Shown piece after piece: positions 62,372 to 64,000 of a DNA stretch of 64,000 bases (its first letter is position 1; the number at the start of each line of letters is the position of its first letter). This DNA comes from an uncultured Muribaculaceae bacterium. Its GTDB lineage: Bacteria; Bacteroidota; Bacteroidia; Bacteroidales; Muribaculaceae. A program made the position numbers and the translations under genes. The DNA is taken from NCBI GenBank assembly GCA_910584055.1, contig CAJTZS010000009.1:37839-101838 (forward strand). The letters run 5' to 3'. Under the pieces are notes generated by a model. The model ran no database searches. It saw nothing but the letters and a program-made list of their open reading frames with translations, and was not told where the DNA came from.

Positions 62372-63093
62372 TTTGATACTGAAACGGACAGCGTTCCGTC
62401 TCCGACAAGGTTTTGACCTCCGATTGACATCCATCCATTACCGGATTTTGACGTTATCCGATATGAATTATTCTCTCGTGGATTCCTTACTCCCGAAAAG
62501 ACAACAATCCCCTTGTCGGGATTTGTAGCATCCCCGAAAGACAGTTGATAGTAGTAAAACAACGATTTGCAGCTTGCTGATACATTCATTGTCATCTCAT
62601 CGGATGCGTAAAAACTTGTAGGTTCACATTTCTTTGAATCTACTATAAGATTGGCAATGTCGCTTCTTCCTCTTGATGAGACACCAAGTTTTTCTATCTC
62701 GATGAAATCAGTGTTGTTACCTTGTATGATTGAATTTGATGTGACCGTAGAGTATATCATTGCGGTTGCAATCCCGGATTGTCTAACAGAGTGCAAAAGA
62801 CCGTTGATTTCCTCCATCTCACGAAGAAATCTATCCCGGTTAAAGGGAGCCACCTCCGTAAGTTGCTCCTGGCTACGGTTGACAATATAGTCAGAGGCAT
62901 TAATTTTTTTGTCTGGATTGATGACGAATTTACCTGTGGAGTTCTCAACCTCAACGAACTGCGATAATATCTGTGCATCGGTTTCGTAGGCTCTTATTGG
63001 AGTCGGTTCATTGAAAACGGTATCATCATCACGACAGGATGATAGAGAAAACCCGACTGATAGCACTGATGCTAAAATTAGAAGTCTGTTCAT
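62368..63093 (-). CDS. Lipoprotein of unknown function, first of three
   Basis: The start at 63093 (MNRLLILASVLSVGFSLSSC) gives 241 residues with lipobox SSC (Cys20), followed by RDDDTVF; the upstream frame to 63243 overlaps a hairpin and is unlikely. The mature part is mostly polar with a Ser/Asn-rich C-terminal half ending VGDGTLSVSVSK. No family is recognised. It is the first gene of the cargo operon in the nested element. Confidence 0.66.
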   Translation of the reverse strand: MNRLLILASVLSVGFSLSSCRDDDTVFNEPTPIRAYETDAQILSQFVEVENSTGKFVINPDKKINASDYIVNRSQEQLTEVAPFNRDRFLREMEEINGLLHSVRQSGIATAMIYSTVTSNSIIQGNNTDFIEIEKLGVSSRGRSDIANLIVDSKKCEPTSFYASDEMTMNVSASCKSLFYYYQLSFGDATNPDKGIVVFSGVRNPRENNSYRITSKSGNGWMSIGGQNLVGDGTLSVSVSK

Positions 63094-63170
63094 ATCTATG
63101 ACATTCGCCATTGGCTCTATGGAGAGATTAAATTTATAAAGCAGAAACGTGAGCCAACTATGCCACGTCT

Positions 63171-63292
63171 TAGTTTGTAGGTCGTAGGAAACCATTTGAG
63201 CAGATGTAACAATAGCAGCCCACGCTATACGCGTGAGAACCACTATGCTATCCTTGCTCGGTTTCTGAATTTCCTACGTTCACAAACTACAA
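63171..63292. other. Long nested imperfect palindrome upstream of the lipoprotein operon
   Basis: Arms pair in order: TAGTTTGT/ACAAACTA (63171, 63282), GTAGGAAA/TTTCCTAC (63184, 63270), GAGCA/TGCTC (63198, 63255) and ATAGC/GCTAT (63212, 63247). It may form a leader RNA structure for the minus-strand operon or a recombination hairpin. Bases 63300-63705 show no convincing gene. Confidence 0.6.
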
Positions 63293-63405
63293 GATACGCA
63301 TAACGTTTCTTATTTTTCCAATATGTCGTGACGGGATTGCTCCCAATCAATCGCAAAGTTACGACTTTTTGCGTTACACGTCAATAGCCTGAGCAAAAAA
63401 ATAAG

Positions 63406-63448
63406 TTTGGTTTGGTTCTATATATAGATATATAAACTGAACCAAACC
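63406..63448. repeat. TTTGGTTTGGTTC motif, copy 2
   Basis: TTTGGTTTGGTTC (63406-63418) is followed by a TATATA tract and GAACCAAACC (63439-63448); the 10-bp arms GGTTTGGTTC/GAACCAAACC are a perfect inverted repeat. It resembles copy 1 at 59988. Confidence 0.5.
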
Positions 63449-63705
63449 TATACAGATATGCTGGGCAAAAGAGAAATGACCACACTGATTTTTTCTTTTC
63501 TCCAGCCCCATATCTCCACATCATACTTGCCACCGAAAGAAGAAAATCAAGGCAAACAACCGCAATTAAAAATTGCTAACGCCTGCAAATTAAACCTAAA
63601 TTCATGCTATACGCTTTCTACAATTTTCGCTATAAGTACATATTTAGTACACTTAAAATTATGCTATCTTCTGTATATCAGTTAATTAAATATCATACAT
63701 TAAAA

Positions 63706-63713
63706 CACCGGAT
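63706..63713. repeat. Right attachment-site direct repeat
   Basis: CACCGGAT preceded by AAAA; it is the right junction of the nested element and is identical to the left copy. Confidence 0.7.
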
Positions 63714-63950
63714 GTCCTGCCTTTCAAGCTCTTTCGGGCGTAAATACTTGAACAGCAAATATAGTTCCGTCAGCGAGTTGGAGATTGTAGTGCCCGACAG
63801 GAACGTGGCGCCCAAATCCCTGCCGGTACGCTCCTGAATAGTGCGTATGGCAAAGAGAAGGTTGAGGGCACGTTGGCTCCCCTCGGAGTTGCCGAGTCCT
63901 GCGACACGATTGTGGCGGGTGTTAAACATCAAATTTTTGAACTGATGACT
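63706..63950 (-). pseudogene. Middle fragment of the helicase gene, cut on both sides
   Basis: Minus-strand codons read SHQFKNLMFNTRHNRVAGLG, then GSQRALNLLFAIRTIQERTG, DLGATFLSGTTISNSLTELY and RQDIRCF. This is the SNF2 helicase core that normally precedes DAWAAIF. It ends at the nested element on its C-terminal side. On its N-terminal side the homology stops at about 63950 and an in-frame TAA follows near 63985, so a second disruption lies there. Confidence 0.78.
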
Positions 63951-63951
63951 T

Positions 63952-63971
63952 TTATCGGAAATTTCCGATAA
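63952..63971. repeat. 20-bp perfect palindrome at the second helicase break
   Basis: TTATCGGAAA is followed directly by TTTCCGATAA, right where helicase similarity ends. It may be the end of an insertion sequence that continues outside the window. Confidence 0.5.
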
Positions 63972-64000
63972 GAGCCATTATCAGAACTTTTTGCGACTAC

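Larger units (their letters stand above)
58414..63713. mobile_element. Nested integrase-bearing element of about 5.3 kb inside the helicase gene
   Basis: Both borders carry CACCGGAT (58414-58421 and 63706-63713) in the context AAARCACCGGAT. On removal of one copy the helicase reading frame joins exactly (…QDIRCFDAWAA…). The element has a tyrosine integrase reading inward from the left end, iteron-like repeats and three lipoprotein genes. It has no transfer genes, so it is probably mobilised with the host element. The gene-free parts hold promoters, repeats and hairpins listed separately. Confidence 0.8.
12347..64000. mobile_element. Integrative conjugative element of CTnDOT-like type (right end outside window)
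   Basis: The left boundary lies between the DUF2795 gene and the integrase promoter (about 12347-12500); its exact att core cannot be fixed without the other end. The content supports conjugation: tyrosine integrase, the tra operon from lysozyme/traQ to traA, oriT-like repeats, mobA/mobB/mobC, rteC and a large helicase. Cargo includes an ATPase-TOPRIM defence pair, a RiPP operon, a TetR/oxoamine-synthase module and a nested element of about 5.3 kb. The tra region has host-like composition, whereas 40-56 kb is visibly AT-richer, suggesting later acquisition of that cargo. Confidence 0.85.

Noticed and set aside
63094..63243. N-terminal extension of the first lipoprotein
   Set aside because: The start at 63093 gives a standard lipoprotein signal; the extension crosses a long hairpin.

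Overview
The window looks like the chromosome of a gut-type Bacteroidales bacterium (Muribaculaceae-like is a guess) that carries a large integrated conjugative element. The evidence is a rimP-nusA-infB operon of Bacteroidetes type, promoters matching the Bacteroidetes -7 box TAnnTTTG, no obvious Shine-Dalgarno sites, a secreted protein with a T9SS-like tail, and a complete CTnDOT-type tra/mob/rte set. No rRNA or tRNA gene and no CRISPR array was recognised.

Layout. (1) Bases 1-12346 are chromosomal: a partial DUF4886 lipoprotein, a secreted beta-helix protein, infB, nusA, rimP, nudC and dnaX (all minus), then a PduO-type cobalamin adenosyltransferase and a small acidic protein (plus). The spacers contain REP-like palindromes and striking 7-bp-period repeats. 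(2) From about 12.35 kb a conjugative element begins: tyrosine integrase, an AbiL/RloB-like ATPase-TOPRIM defence pair, a gene-free block of long nested stem-loops (15954-16542), a PcfK/PcfJ module, the minus-strand tra operon (lysozyme, traQ to traA, 19475-34633), a centromere/oriT-like region with a 12-bp-period array, mobA-mobB-mobC and rteC. (3) Bases 40.1-56.2 kb are visibly AT-richer cargo. A ribosomal-peptide (RiPP) operon holds a double-glycine precursor, a radical SAM/SPASM maturase, a TonB-dependent-receptor-like barrel, a C39-peptidase ABC exporter, two tiny membrane proteins, a membrane MutS-like ATPase, a second radical SAM enzyme with an unusual CX4CX2C motif, a GNAT-type acyltransferase and a formyltransferase. 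It is followed by a TetR regulator diverging from an alpha-oxoamine synthase plus a second GNAT-like gene, and by another TetR. (4) The right end is a large helicase gene of the conjugative element, split by a nested element of about 5.3 kb (58414-63713). That element has its own integrase and three lipoproteins and is bounded by an 8-bp direct repeat CACCGGAT that restores the helicase frame. The helicase is disrupted a second time near 63951.

How it fits together. The tra/mob genes supply transfer and RteC probably controls excision or transfer. The most interesting signal is regulatory: a palindrome of consensus TATAAC-RWCC-RTTATA occurs at the RiPP promoter, between it and rteC, and at both divergent promoters of the TetR/oxoamine-synthase pair. 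This suggests that one TetR regulon couples a small-molecule or lipid-like pathway to RiPP production on a mobile element. Functions are inferred from motifs and context only; no database search was possible.
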